Part shown: positions 18,406 through 31,109 of the stretch, piece after piece
Layout: each line of letters starts with the position of its first letter
How positions within the stretch are numbered: the stretch's first letter is position 1
The notes under the pieces: generated by a model
What the model was told of the DNA's origin: nothing
What the model saw: only the letters and a program-made list of their open reading frames with translations
Database searches by the model: none
NCBI RefSeq assembly: GCF_000378305.1
Contig: NZ_KB899539.1
Span: 405,854 to 469,853, forward strand
Direction of reading: 5' to 3'
Source: Thioalkalivibrio sp. ALJ12
GTDB taxonomy: Bacteria > Pseudomonadota > Gammaproteobacteria > Ectothiorhodospirales > Ectothiorhodospiraceae
Length of the DNA: 64,000 nt
Translations under genes and position numbers: made by a program

Positions 18406-19143
18406 TCAGTGCATGAACATCCCGCCGTTCACATGCAGTGTTTCGCCGGTGATGTAGCCCGCCTCCTCGGAGGCGAGAAAGCCCACAGCAGCCGCGATCT
18501 CATCCGGCGCGCCCAGGCGCCCCAGCGGGATCTGGCCCAGCAGGTGTTCCTTGGTCTCGTCCCCGAGTTCGCGGGTCATATCAGTATCGATGAAGCCCGG
18601 CGCGACCGTATTGACGGTGATGTTCCGGCTGCCCACCTCGCGCGCCAGCGAGCGGGCGAATCCCGCAAGCCCCGCCTTGGCCGCGGCGTAGTTCGTCTGG
18701 CCGGCATTGCCGGCGGAACCGACCACCGAGCCGATCAGAATGATCCGCCCGCGGCGCAGCTTCATCATGCCTTTCAGCAGGCGCTGCGTCAGCCGGGCGG
18801 CGGAGGACAGGTTCGTGTTGATGATCGCATCCCACTCCTCGTCCTTCATCCGCATGAACAGGTTGTCGCGGGTAATGCCGGCATTGTTCACCAGCACCTC
18901 CACCGGTCCTTCCTGCTCCTGGATACCCGCCAGACCGGTCGCGACCGAATCGGCGTCCGTGACATCCATAGCGATACCGCGCCCGTTCCATTCGGACAAC
19001 GCCTCGCTGATGCGCTGGGCGCCGGATTCGCTGGTCGCGGTTCCCACGACCTGCAGGCCCTGCTCCGCCAGACGACGGGCAATGGCCGCGCCAATGCCGC
19101 GGCTGGCCCCGGTCACCAGGGCCACTCGTTTGTTATCGGACAT
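18406..19143 (-). CDS. fabG: 3-oxoacyl-[ACP] reductase
   Basis: A 245-residue short-chain dehydrogenase. It has the NADPH-binding TGASRGIG, the NNAGITRDN motif, the catalytic Ser region and YAAAKAG (Tyr/Lys), and ends GETLHVNGGMFMH, typical of FabG. It reduces 3-oxoacyl-ACP in each elongation round. Two ATGs sit side by side (19146 and 19143); the second has the better distance from AGAAGG. The product order fabD-fabG-acpP-fabF is conserved. Confidence 0.98.
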   Translation of the reverse strand: MSDNKRVALVTGASRGIGAAIARRLAEQGLQVVGTATSESGAQRISEALSEWNGRGIAMDVTDADSVATGLAGIQEQEGPVEVLVNNAGITRDNLFMRMKDEEWDAIINTNLSSAARLTQRLLKGMMKLRRGRIILIGSVVGSAGNAGQTNYAAAKAGLAGFARSLAREVGSRNITVNTVAPGFIDTDMTRELGDETKEHLLGQIPLGRLGAPDEIAAAVGFLASEEAGYITGETLHVNGGMFMH

Positions 19144-19189
19144 CATTCGCCTTCTGTAATTGGACGTACTGGGAATCGAGTGTAGAGGG

Positions 19190-20134
19190 TCAGCCGGCGT
19201 TCAGCCGGTTCACGGTGGCATCCAGGGTATCGCGATCGGCCACATCGAACAGTTCCAGCCCGCGATCGATCCGCTTGGCCAGGCCGGTCAGCACGCGCCC
19301 CGGTCCGCATTCTACCTGTACCGCAACACCCTGGCCGCGAAGCCCCTGTATGGTCTCCACCCAGCGCACCGGCCGGTAGAGCTGAGCGGCCAGATTGGCC
19401 TTGATCGCATCGGCCGTCTCGGCGGGCGCCGCGGTCACATTCTGCCAAACGGGGATTTGCGGGGCCGCAAAGCTCGTAGAGTCGAGAACCGACTGCAAAC
19501 GCTCGGCGGCCGGGCGCATCAGCGCGCAATGGGACGGCACGGATACGGGCAGCTTGAGCGCCCGTTTCGCCCCGGCGTCCTTGGCCGCACCGACCGCTCG
19601 GTCGACCGCCGCGGCCGCCCCCGCGATCACCACCTGCCCGGGGGCATTCAGGTTGACGGCCTCCAGGACCCCGCCGCTCGCGTTGTCCGCACAGAGCTGC
19701 TCGACCGCAGCATCGTCGAGACCGAGAATCGCAGCCATTGCGCCCTCGCCCTCGGGCACGGCGGCCTGCATGGCGCGGGCACGTTCGGCCACCAGCCGCA
19801 CGGCATCGGGGAAGCGCAGCACGCCGGCCGCGACCAGCGCGCTGTACTCGCCCAGGCTGTGGCCGGCCACAGCCGCGGGGCGCGCGTCCGCCTGCTGCGT
19901 CAGCAGCCGCCAGGTGGCCACGCCGGCAGCGAGCATGACCGGCTGAGTCCATTCTGTCTGGTTCAGTTGTTCGACCGGACCGTGCTGGCACAGGCTCCAG
20001 AGGTCGGCATCGAGGCAGTCCGACGCCTCCTGGAAGGTATCGCGTACGACCGCGTGGTCGTCGCCCAGATCGGTGAGCATGCCGGTGGACTGGGAGCCCT
20101 GCCCCGGAAAGACTGCGGCCCAGGTAGTGGTCAT
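19190..20134 (-). CDS. fabD: Malonyl-CoA:ACP transacylase
   Basis: A 314-residue enzyme loading malonate onto ACP. AAVFPGQGSQSTGM opens the protein, and the nucleophile serine sits in AGHSLGEYSALVAAG; the downstream QVVIAGAAAAV and VPSHCALM segments (His) match the family. It is the first gene of the minus-strand operon here: fabH, plsX and rpmF, which often precede fabD, are not upstream; the divergent neighbour is infA. Confidence 0.98.
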   Translation of the reverse strand: MTTTWAAVFPGQGSQSTGMLTDLGDDHAVVRDTFQEASDCLDADLWSLCQHGPVEQLNQTEWTQPVMLAAGVATWRLLTQQADARPAAVAGHSLGEYSALVAAGVLRFPDAVRLVAERARAMQAAVPEGEGAMAAILGLDDAAVEQLCADNASGGVLEAVNLNAPGQVVIAGAAAAVDRAVGAAKDAGAKRALKLPVSVPSHCALMRPAAERLQSVLDSTSFAAPQIPVWQNVTAAPAETADAIKANLAAQLYRPVRWVETIQGLRGQGVAVQVECGPGRVLTGLAKRIDRGLELFDVADRDTLDATVNRLNAG

Positions 20135-20274
20135 TCGCTATTCATCTCGCGCGTAAAAAGCGGGCGTAGTGTAGGGCCACGGGAAACACTGATCAATGTA
20201 CACGCTCGCCATCCTCCGCGAATGGCGGCCACTCGGCGACCGGCACGGAGCCCTGCCACGCCGAAAACCCCGTG

Positions 20275-20307
20275 TTGACTTGTGTTCGCGCGTGGCATCC
20301 GGATAAT
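20275..20307 (+). promoter_or_regulatory. Putative promoter of infA
   Basis: A -10-like GATAAT (20302-20307) has TTGTGT 16 bases upstream (20280-20285), overlapping a better hexamer TTGACT (20275-20280) that is spaced too far at 21 bases. It lies 33 bases before the infA start. Confidence 0.42.
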
Positions 20308-20339
20308 GTCGCCACCGAATTCAATACGCGAGGAACTGC

Positions 20340-20558
20340 ATGGCGAAGGAAGACGAAATCGAGCTGGAAGGAACGGTGGTAGAGACCCTGCCGAATACGA
20401 CGTTCCGGGTAGAGCTCGAAAACGGGCACACCATCACCGCCCACATCTCCGGCAAGATGCGCAAGCACTACATCCGCATCCTGCGTGGCGACAAGGTGAT
20501 CGTGCAGATGACCCCCTACGACCTGACCAAGGGCCGTATCGTCTACCGCAACAAGTAG
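20340..20558 (+). CDS. infA: Translation initiation factor IF-1
   Basis: A 72-residue S1/OB-fold protein, full length for IF-1. It reads [20 protein letters not shown] at the start and ends [12 protein letters not shown], as in most proteobacteria. It binds the 30S A site during initiation. It is convergent with clpA across a shared terminator, as in E. coli where infA and clpA are also neighbours. Confidence 0.99.
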   Translation: MAKEDEIELEGTVVETLPNTTFRVELENGHTITAHISGKMRKHYIRILRGDKVIVQMTPYDLTKGRIVYRNK

Positions 20559-20616
20559 TTCCGCCCCGGGGGTTGCGGGGCCGCTCGTAAGACATAAGGG
20601 TCGATCCCCCGAATGA

Positions 20617-20643
20617 CGAAGCCCCGGCTGGACCGGGGCTTCG
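20617..20643. terminator. Bidirectional hairpin terminator between infA and clpA
   Basis: CGAAGCCCCGG, a 5-base loop, then CCGGGGCTTCG: a perfect 11-bp stem in the short gap between two converging genes. T-tracts on both sides are short (TGGTTTC downstream on the plus strand), so efficiency is uncertain, but position and stem strength fit termination of both. Confidence 0.75.
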
Positions 20644-20668
20644 TGGTTTCTGCAGGCCGGGGTTTGGC

Positions 20669-22936
20669 TCAGGAGACAGCCGGCTCGCGGATATCGAGCT
20701 CCAGCCCGGATTCGCCCACCCGGACCACAACCTCGCCCCCCTGCGCCAGGCGCCCGAACAGCAACTCGTCGGCCAGCGGCTTCTTGATGTGCTCCTGCAG
20801 CGTACGCGCCATCGGACGCGCGCCCATCTTCACGTCGTAGCCATGCTCGGCCAGCCAGGCACGGGCATCCGGCTCCACCGTCAGGTGCACCTTCTTCTCG
20901 TCCAGCTGGGCCTGCAACTGCGTCAAGAACTTGTCGACGACATTCAGGATGGTCGCCTCGTCCAGCGGACCGAACTGGATGGTGGCATCCAGGCGGTTGC
21001 GGAACTCCGGCGTGAAGGTCCGCTTGATCGCCTCCGTGGAATCGCTGGAGTGATCCTGCTGGGTAAAGCCCACCGACGGGCGGCTGGCCTGCTCCGCACC
21101 GGCATTCGTGGTCATCACCAGGATCACGTTGCGGAAGTCCACCTCGCGGCCATTGGCGTCCGTCAGCGTGCCGTGGTCCATCACCTGCAGCAGCACATTG
21201 AAGACATCCGGATGGGCCTTCTCGATCTCGTCCAGCAACAGCACCGAGTGCGGATGCTTGAGGATGGCATCGGTCAGCAGCCCTCCCTCGTCGTAGCCGA
21301 CATATCCGGGCGGCGCCCCGATCAGGCGCGAGACCGTATGGCGCTCCATGTACTCGGACATGTCGAAGCGCGCCAGATGAATCCCCAGCTGCTGCGCCAG
21401 CTGACGCGTCACTTCGGTCTTCCCGACCCCGGTCGGCCCGGCGAACAGGAACGAGCCGATCGGCTTGTCCATGTCGCCAAGCCCCGAACGCGCCATCTTG
21501 ATCGAGGTTGCGAGCGTCCCGATCGCCTCGTCCTGGCCGAAGACGGTCATCTTCAGGTTGCGTTCGAGGTTGCGCAGCGTCTCCTTGTCGGAGCTGGAGA
21601 CCGATTTCGGCGGGATGCGCGCGATCTTGGCCACGATCGTCTCGATATCCTGCACGCCGATGGTCTTCTTGCGCTGACTCATTGGCAGTAGCTGCCGGCT
21701 GGCACCGGCTTCGTCGATCAGGTCGATCGCCTTGTCCGGCAGAAACCGGTCGGTGATGTAGCGATCCGCCAGTTCCGCCGCGGCCCGCAGCGCCGGACGC
21801 GTGAAGCGGACATTGTGGTGTGCCTCGAAGCGTGACTTCAGCCCCCGCAGGATCTGCTCGGTCTCGTCCACGGTCGGCTCCGGCACTTCGATTTTCTGGA
21901 AGCGACGGGCCAGGGCGCGGTCCTTCTCGAAAATGCCGCGATATTCCTGGTAGGTGGTCGAGCCGATGCACTTCAGCTCGCCCGAGGCGAGCATCGGCTT
22001 GATCAGGTTGGAGGCGTCCATCACCCCGCCGGAGGCGGCACCCGCACCGATGATGGTGTGGATCTCGTCGATGAACAGCACCGCGCCGGGTTCCTTCTTC
22101 AGCTGCGCCAGCACGCCCTTCAGGCGCTTCTCGAAGTCACCGCGGTACTTGGTGCCCGCCACCAGCGCGCCCAGATCGAGCGCATAGACGGTCGCGGATT
22201 CGATCGCCTCGGGCACCTGTTCGTCGACGATACGGCGCGCCAGGCCCTCGGCGATCGCGGTCTTGCCGACACCGGCCTCGCCCACCAACAGTGGGTTGTT
22301 CTTGCGTCGGCGGCAGAGGATCTGGATCGTGCGCTCGATCTCGTGGTCCCGCCCGATCAGCGGGTCGATCTCGTCCTTGCGCGCCTTCGCGTTGAGATTG
22401 GTCGCGTACAGCTGCAGCGCATTGGTCTTTTCCTCGCGCTCGCCCTCGACCTGCTCCGGCTGTGGGTCGTTCGGGTTCTGCTGGGCCCCCAGCTCGTCTT
22501 CGCCCACCTTGGAGATGCCGTGCGAGATGAAATTCACCACGTCCAGGCGGCTGATGTTTTGCTGTCCGAGCACGTAGAGGGCCTGGCTGTCCTGTTCGCC
22601 GAACAGCGCGACCAGCACGTTTGCCCCGGAGACCTCCTTGCGGCCACTGGACTGCACATGAAAGACCGCCCTTTGCAGGACCCGCTGGAACCCCAGGGTC
22701 GGCTGCGTCTCGCGTGAGTCATTCGGCGGGATGCGCGGGGTGTTCTCGTCAATGTACACCTCGAGCTCGTCGCGGATGCGGTCGAGGTCGCCCCCACAGG
22801 CGCGCAACACCGTCGCGGCACTGGGGTTTTGCGCGAGCGCCATCAGGAGGTGCTCCACGGTCACGAACTCGTGGCGCTTCTCTCGCGCTTCCTTGAAGAC
22901 CATGTTCAGGCTGAATTCGAGTTCCTTGTCGAGCAT
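20669..22936 (-). CDS. clpA: ATP-dependent Clp protease ATPase subunit ClpA
   Basis: A 755-residue two-ring AAA+ unfoldase. The N-domain starts [19 protein letters not shown]; the D1 Walker A is GEAGVGKTA, the D2 Walker A is [10 protein letters not shown], both with Walker B and sensor motifs. An IGL-type ClpP-docking loop is expected near the second AAA domain. It unfolds substrates for ClpP and takes N-degron cargo from ClpS. The ATG at 22936 matches the E. coli N terminus; a longer frame was rejected. clpS ends 5 bases upstream. Confidence 0.98.
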   Translation of the reverse strand: MLDKELEFSLNMVFKEAREKRHEFVTVEHLLMALAQNPSAATVLRACGGDLDRIRDELEVYIDENTPRIPPNDSRETQPTLGFQRVLQRAVFHVQSSGRKEVSGANVLVALFGEQDSQALYVLGQQNISRLDVVNFISHGISKVGEDELGAQQNPNDPQPEQVEGEREEKTNALQLYATNLNAKARKDEIDPLIGRDHEIERTIQILCRRRKNNPLLVGEAGVGKTAIAEGLARRIVDEQVPEAIESATVYALDLGALVAGTKYRGDFEKRLKGVLAQLKKEPGAVLFIDEIHTIIGAGAASGGVMDASNLIKPMLASGELKCIGSTTYQEYRGIFEKDRALARRFQKIEVPEPTVDETEQILRGLKSRFEAHHNVRFTRPALRAAAELADRYITDRFLPDKAIDLIDEAGASRQLLPMSQRKKTIGVQDIETIVAKIARIPPKSVSSSDKETLRNLERNLKMTVFGQDEAIGTLATSIKMARSGLGDMDKPIGSFLFAGPTGVGKTEVTRQLAQQLGIHLARFDMSEYMERHTVSRLIGAPPGYVGYDEGGLLTDAILKHPHSVLLLDEIEKAHPDVFNVLLQVMDHGTLTDANGREVDFRNVILVMTTNAGAEQASRPSVGFTQQDHSSDSTEAIKRTFTPEFRNRLDATIQFGPLDEATILNVVDKFLTQLQAQLDEKKVHLTVEPDARAWLAEHGYDVKMGARPMARTLQEHIKKPLADELLFGRLAQGGEVVVRVGESGLELDIREPAVS

Positions 22937-22941
22937 GGGAG

Positions 22942-23268
22942 TCAGACCTCCTCCATCGAGCAAAGCAGTGGATGCTGGTGGCTACGGGCGTAATCGTTCA
23001 CCTGTGCCACCTTCGTCTCGGCCACGTCCCGGGTATAGATGCCGCATACTCCCTTGCCGCGTGTATGCACGTGCAGCATCACCTGGGTGGCCTTTTCGCG
23101 ATCCATACTGAAGAAGGTCTCCAGCACCTCGACCACGAACTCCATTGGCGTGAAGTCGTCGTTGAGCAGTACCACCTTGTACTGCCGCGGTGGCTTGAGC
23201 TCCGGCCTCGATTCTTCGACCGCGGTATTGCTGTCGTGATCGGGGATCTGGGGCTTTTTCTCACTCAT
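22942..23268 (-). CDS. clpS: ClpA adaptor ClpS
   Basis: A 108-residue adaptor. A flexible N-terminal tail (about 1-30) precedes the core with [36 protein letters not shown] and the ETKV helix. The NDDxT segment and the His in HVHxxGKG form the hydrophobic pocket that binds destabilising N-terminal residues. It delivers N-end-rule substrates to ClpA, whose gene begins 5 bases downstream. Confidence 0.98.
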   Translation of the reverse strand: MSEKKPQIPDHDSNTAVEESRPELKPPRQYKVVLLNDDFTPMEFVVEVLETFFSMDREKATQVMLHVHTRGKGVCGIYTRDVAETKVAQVNDYARSHQHPLLCSMEEV

Positions 23269-23411
23269 CGGTCGAACTCACGCCTTCAGCGGTTTAGTCA
23301 TGCCAGTTCGGCCATCCAGGGAAACACGAATCCAATGTCTCCCTGGCTCCTTAGGCCACGTTCATGGTCGTTCGGTTCCGGGCTCGGACCAAGTGCCCGC
23401 ACCCGCTGTCG

Positions 23412-24668
<1,257 letters not shown>

Positions 24669-24708
24669 GCAAACTCCTTGTGCGCAAGAATTGAAATCGT
24701 TCTCCCGG

Positions 24709-24714
24709 ATTATA
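24709..24714 (-). promoter_or_regulatory. Putative -10 element for icd
   Basis: Minus-strand TATAAT, a perfect -10, lies 40 bases before the icd start. No good -35 hexamer lies 16-18 bases further upstream, so activation by a regulator is possible. The same short gap must also serve nudJ on the other strand. Confidence 0.42.
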
Positions 24715-24793
24715 CATACCCATCCGCCCCCGCCGAGGGGAACGTGGTCTCGAGAACGCCAGCAAGACGGGCCGCTGCGTTATCATTCACGGC

Positions 24794-25255
24794 ATGACCG
24801 AACGCCTGCCCTGCCATATCACCGTCGCCGCCGTCATCGAGCGGGACGGGCGCTTCCTGTTCGTCGAGGAGACCGACGACGGCCGCCATGTACTGAACCA
24901 GCCGGCCGGCCATCTCGATGCCGAAGAAGACCTGGTCGAAGCGATGATCCGCGAGGTCCGCGAAGAAACCTGTCTGGACTTCCAGCCGGAGGCCCTGCTT
25001 GGCTGCGACCTGCTCGCGCTGGCGAATGGCGCGGTGACGCTGCGCGTCGCGTTCTGCGGCACGGCAAGCGAGCCCAGCCATCCGCCGGCCCGCGATCCCG
25101 CCATCCATGCCCTCCACTGGCTGACACCGGATGAGGCGCGTCGCGGATGGCCGCTGCGCAGCCCGCTGGTCCTGCGCAGCATCCGCCGCTATCAGGACGG
25201 GATGCGCCTGCCGCTCGCGGCGGCCGGCTCACTGGTTCATGCGGAGGGGCCGTGA
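24794..25255 (+). CDS. nudJ: Nudix hydrolase, NudJ-like
   Basis: A 153-residue Nudix protein. The Nudix box runs from GHLDAEEDL to REVREET (about 40-60), with the catalytic REVREET metal-binding glutamates. NudJ family enzymes hydrolyse thiamine diphosphate and nucleoside diphosphates. It sits directly upstream of mnmA with a 4-base GTGA overlap, the same nudJ-mnmA-hflD order as E. coli, which supports the specific assignment. Confidence 0.9.
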   Translation: MTERLPCHITVAAVIERDGRFLFVEETDDGRHVLNQPAGHLDAEEDLVEAMIREVREETCLDFQPEALLGCDLLALANGAVTLRVAFCGTASEPSHPPARDPAIHALHWLTPDEARRGWPLRSPLVLRSIRRYQDGMRLPLAAAGSLVHAEGP

Positions 25256-26373
25256 GCGGTCCCGATCGGGTCATCGTGGGCCTGTCGGGCGGGGTGGATT
25301 CGGCCGTGGCGGCCAGCCGCCTGCTGGAGGCCGGCTATCGCGTGGAAGGCCTGTTCATGAAGAACTGGGAGGATGACGACGACGCGGAATACTGCGCGGC
25401 CGAGGCCGACTACGAGATGGCCCGCGAGGTCGCGGACTGTCTCGAGATCCCCCTGCACAAGGCGAACTTCGCCGAGGACTATCGCCAGCGGGTGTTCCGC
25501 CACTTCCTGCACGAGTACGAGGCTGGCCGGACGCCGAATCCGGACATCCTGTGCAACCGCGAGATCAAGTTCCGCTCGTTCCTGGAGCACGCCCGGCAAC
25601 TCGGTGCGCAATGGATCGCCACCGGCCATTATGCCCGCGTGCGCCACCTCCCTGACCACAGCGAACTGTGCATGGCGGCGGATGCCAACAAGGATCAGAC
25701 CTATTTCCTGCACACCCTGACGCAGGAGCAGCTGCGCCCCGCGCTGTTCCCGCTGGGGGACATCCCCAAGGATCAGGTCCGGGCGCGTGCCCGCGAGCTG
25801 GGTCTGCCCAACCACGCCCGCAAGGATTCCACCGGCATCTGTTTCATCGGAGAACGTCGCTTCCGCGATTTTCTGGCGCAGTACCTGCGGGCGCCGGAGG
25901 GCGAGATGCGCACACCGGAAGGTCAGGTCGTGGGGCACCACCAGGGCCTGATGTTCTACACCCTGGGCCAGCGCCAGGGACTGGGCATCGGCGGGATCGA
26001 CGGGTTTCCCGAGGCCCCCTGGTATGTCGTGGACAAGGACCTGGGAGGCAATCGGCTGATTGTCGCGCAGGACCCGCAGCATCCGCTGCTGATGAGTCCC
26101 GAGATCGAGACGGAGGCCGCCCACTGGATTCACCGCCCGCCCGAACCGGGACAGCCAGTCATGGCGCGTCTGCGTCATCGCCAGCCCTTGCAGCCCTGCC
26201 GGCTGGAATCCGTCGATGGGGACCGTCTACGCGTTCGCTTCGAAGCCCCTCAGCGTGCGGCCACGCCCGGTCAGTCGGCGGTTTTTTATGACGGCGACGT
26301 GTGTCTGGGGGGGGGCGTGATTGCCACCCGCCGCACACTCGCCAGTGAGTCAGAAGCCCCGGTTCCGGTATAG
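25252..26373 (+). CDS. mnmA: tRNA-specific 2-thiouridylase MnmA
   Basis: A 373-residue enzyme that thiolates U34 of tRNA(Lys/Glu/Gln). The PP-loop is GLSGGVDSAVAAS (about 10-22). The two catalytic cysteines are Cys101 in NPDILCNREIKF and Cys197 in DSTGICFIGER. The GTG at 25252 was chosen: it overlaps the nudJ stop, has GGAG upstream, and gives normal length; a longer frame would overlap nudJ heavily. A run of nine G (26307-26315) lies near the 3' end. Confidence 0.96.
   Translation: MSGPDRVIVGLSGGVDSAVAASRLLEAGYRVEGLFMKNWEDDDDAEYCAAEADYEMAREVADCLEIPLHKANFAEDYRQRVFRHFLHEYEAGRTPNPDILCNREIKFRSFLEHARQLGAQWIATGHYARVRHLPDHSELCMAADANKDQTYFLHTLTQEQLRPALFPLGDIPKDQVRARARELGLPNHARKDSTGICFIGERRFRDFLAQYLRAPEGEMRTPEGQVVGHHQGLMFYTLGQRQGLGIGGIDGFPEAPWYVVDKDLGGNRLIVAQDPQHPLLMSPEIETEAAHWIHRPPEPGQPVMARLRHRQPLQPCRLESVDGDRLRVRFEAPQRAATPGQSAVFYDGDVCLGGGVIATRRTLASESEAPVPV
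26307..26315 (+). repeat. Nine-G homopolymer inside mnmA
   Basis: A (G)9 run encodes part of the CLGGGV segment, about 19 codons from the mnmA stop. A slip of one base would replace the last residues only. Such tracts can be contingency loci, but one late in an essential-type gene may be chance. Confidence 0.8.
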
Positions 26374-26426
26374 TAGGCGCGTTTTCCGTATCCACCCACT
26401 CACGCCTGCTCCGGGAGCCCTCCGGC

Positions 26427-27056
26427 TTGGACCGTAACGACCACAACCGCACCCTGGCGCTGGCCGCCCTCTTCCAATGCGCGAGTCTGGTCAAGGACCT
26501 GGCCTGGCGCGGCAGCTGCGACGAGTACGAATTCGAGATCCTGATCGGCAGCCTGTTCGCGTTCGACGCGGAGACGCCCGAGGATGTCTACCGCGGCGCC
26601 AGCAGCTTGCGCCCGGGCCTGGAGCGGGTGCAGAGCCAGCTGCAAAACGGCGGCAAGCCACCGGATATGGAGATCACCCGCTACGCGGTGGGCCTGATCT
26701 TTCTGGAGCGCAAGCTGCAAAAACGCCCGGACATGCTGCAAAAACTAGGCGACGGCCTGCAGGGTGCCCAGCGGCAGGTGGACTATTTCACCATCACGCA
26801 CGAGAGCGTGATCGCGCGCCTGGCCGAGATCTACAAGGAGACCATTTCGGAGCTGGGCCCCCGGATCGTCGTCCAGGGCGAACAGAATCATCTTTCCAAT
26901 CCCGAGATCGCCGCGCGCGTGCGCGCCCTGCTGCTGGCGGGCATCCGTGCCGCCGTGCTCTGGCGCCAGGCGGGTGGATCTCGGTGGAAGCTCCTTCTGG
27001 GCCGCAAGCGACTGATTCGCCAAGCGGACCACATCCTTCAACGACTGAACACCTGA
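26427..27056 (+). CDS. hflD: High-frequency-lysogenization protein HflD homologue
   Basis: A 209-residue helical protein matching HflD (formerly YcfC): NRTLALAALFQCASLVKDLA at the N terminus and MEITRYAVGLIFLERKLQKR in the middle. In E. coli it is membrane-associated and modulates lambda CII; the general role is unclear. The start is TTG at 26427, with a GGGAG upstream; no ATG is nearby. It follows mnmA as in E. coli, but the next gene is acnA, not purB, which has moved to 34.6 kb. Confidence 0.9.
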   Translation: MDRNDHNRTLALAALFQCASLVKDLAWRGSCDEYEFEILIGSLFAFDAETPEDVYRGASSLRPGLERVQSQLQNGGKPPDMEITRYAVGLIFLERKLQKRPDMLQKLGDGLQGAQRQVDYFTITHESVIARLAEIYKETISELGPRIVVQGEQNHLSNPEIAARVRALLLAGIRAAVLWRQAGGSRWKLLLGRKRLIRQADHILQRLNT

Positions 27057-27072
27057 CAGCGGATAGCGCATC

Positions 27073-29820
<2,748 letters not shown>

Positions 29821-29835
29821 GACTAAGGTCACAGC

Positions 29836-30228
29836 ATGACGCGTCGGGTATCCATAGAGGACGTGAGGTCCGGCAATACACTGGCGACTGCGGTTTATGA
29901 CCGCTCGGGCAGGCTGCTGATCCCCGCTGGCATGGTCCTCCAGGACAAGCAGATTCGAGTACTGCTGTCCTGGGGAATCACAGCGGTTGAAGTGCTCGAC
30001 GAGGGTGCCGACGACGTCTCCATGTCGTCCCCGCACGAGCCTGATGAGCCCCCCGCCACCGAGCCCACCCCAGAGATAGAGGCCCGCGCCGACGAGATCC
30101 TGGCCGAGCGTTTTCAGCATTGCTCGATCGAGGATCACCCCATGTCTGGCATCTACCTTCTGGCGCGGAAAGCCCTGCTGGATGACCTGTGCCGCTACGC
30201 ACCGAGAAGGCAGAGTGAACAGGCATGA
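29836..30228 (+). CDS. Unknown protein preceding an HDOD gene
   Basis: A 130-residue soluble protein. The first half (RRVSIEDVRSGNTLATAVYD ... LLIPAGMVL) looks like the short beta module often seen at the N terminus of HD-GYP and HDOD signalling proteins. The middle is Pro/Glu-rich (about 58-78), and the end is helical. Its stop overlaps the HDOD start as ATGA (30225), so it is probably a co-translated partner of that protein. No specific function is assigned. Confidence 0.7.
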   Translation: MTRRVSIEDVRSGNTLATAVYDRSGRLLIPAGMVLQDKQIRVLLSWGITAVEVLDEGADDVSMSSPHEPDEPPATEPTPEIEARADEILAERFQHCSIEDHPMSGIYLLARKALLDDLCRYAPRRQSEQA

Positions 30229-31064
30229 CCGTTGACGAGTTCCTCGCCACCGACGATGCCCTGTGCAGCTTCTCCGGAAGCTACAACACCATCTTCACGC
30301 GCCTGAGCGACCCGACGGCCAACGTCGCGGCCATCACCGAGGCTGTGGAACTGGACCCCACGATCGCGGCCAAGACGCTCAAGGTGGCGAACTCCTCGCT
30401 CTATGGCTTCCCGGAACCGATCGACACCCTGCACAGGGCCGTCTCCATCATCGGCCTGCAGCAGATGCGCCAGATCGTGATATCGACGGTCGTGATCGAA
30501 CACTTTCGCGGCGTGCCGGTGATCGGCGTGGACATGGAGTCCTTCTGGCGGCACAGCCTGGCCGTCGGCGTGCTGAGCCGCTCGATCGCGCGATTCCGGC
30601 GCGAGGCCAACATCGAACGGCTTTATCTCTACGGGATCATGCATGACCTGGGACGTCTGCTGATGTTCCTGCATCTGTCCAGTCGCACCGAGGAGCTGAT
30701 CAATATCCGCGAGCGCGAACGCATGCTGCTGTTCGAAGCGGAAACCGAATTTCTCGGCTTCGACCATGCCGCCATTGGCGCGGAATTGATGGAGCGCTGG
30801 GGCATGTCACCGGCACAGGTGGAGGCCACCCGTTTCCACCATGCGCCGGGTGACGCACAGGCCTTCCCGGTCGAGACCGCGATCGTCCATGTGGCGGACA
30901 GCATCGCCAACGCCTTGCGGCTGGGCTCGTCTGGCGAACGCTTCGTTCCGCCCGTGGAAGCAGAGACCTTCGACCGCATTGGTCTGGAGATGGAGACCTA
31001 CGAGGCCGTGATCGGCGATGCCCGGAAACAGCTCGGACAGATGCAGGCGATCCTGCTGGACTGA
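30225..31064 (+). CDS. HDOD-domain signalling protein
   Basis: A 279-residue HDOD protein. The core (about 15-225) includes VELDPTIAAKTLKVANSSLY, the LHRAVSIIGLQQMRQ segment, then HD-like residues WRHS, MHDLGRL, FDHAAIGAEL, FHHAPG and VHVADS. HDOD proteins are usually non-catalytic relatives of HD-GYP; here most metal-ligand positions remain, so hydrolase activity is not excluded. It lies between a co-translated small protein and a GGDEF-EAL enzyme, which suggests a c-di-GMP-linked signalling role. Confidence 0.9.
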   Translation: MTVDEFLATDDALCSFSGSYNTIFTRLSDPTANVAAITEAVELDPTIAAKTLKVANSSLYGFPEPIDTLHRAVSIIGLQQMRQIVISTVVIEHFRGVPVIGVDMESFWRHSLAVGVLSRSIARFRREANIERLYLYGIMHDLGRLLMFLHLSSRTEELINIRERERMLLFEAETEFLGFDHAAIGAELMERWGMSPAQVEATRFHHAPGDAQAFPVETAIVHVADSIANALRLGSSGERFVPPVEAETFDRIGLEMETYEAVIGDARKQLGQMQAILLD

Positions 31065-31109
31065 CGAGGGACGGATGAGCGCACGGATGCAGGTAAAGGA
31101 CGACCCGGC

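Noticed and set aside
20193..21971. A 592-codon frame on the same strand as clpA
   Set aside because: It is a shifted reading of clpA, with no domain and Arg/Gly/Pro-rich composition.
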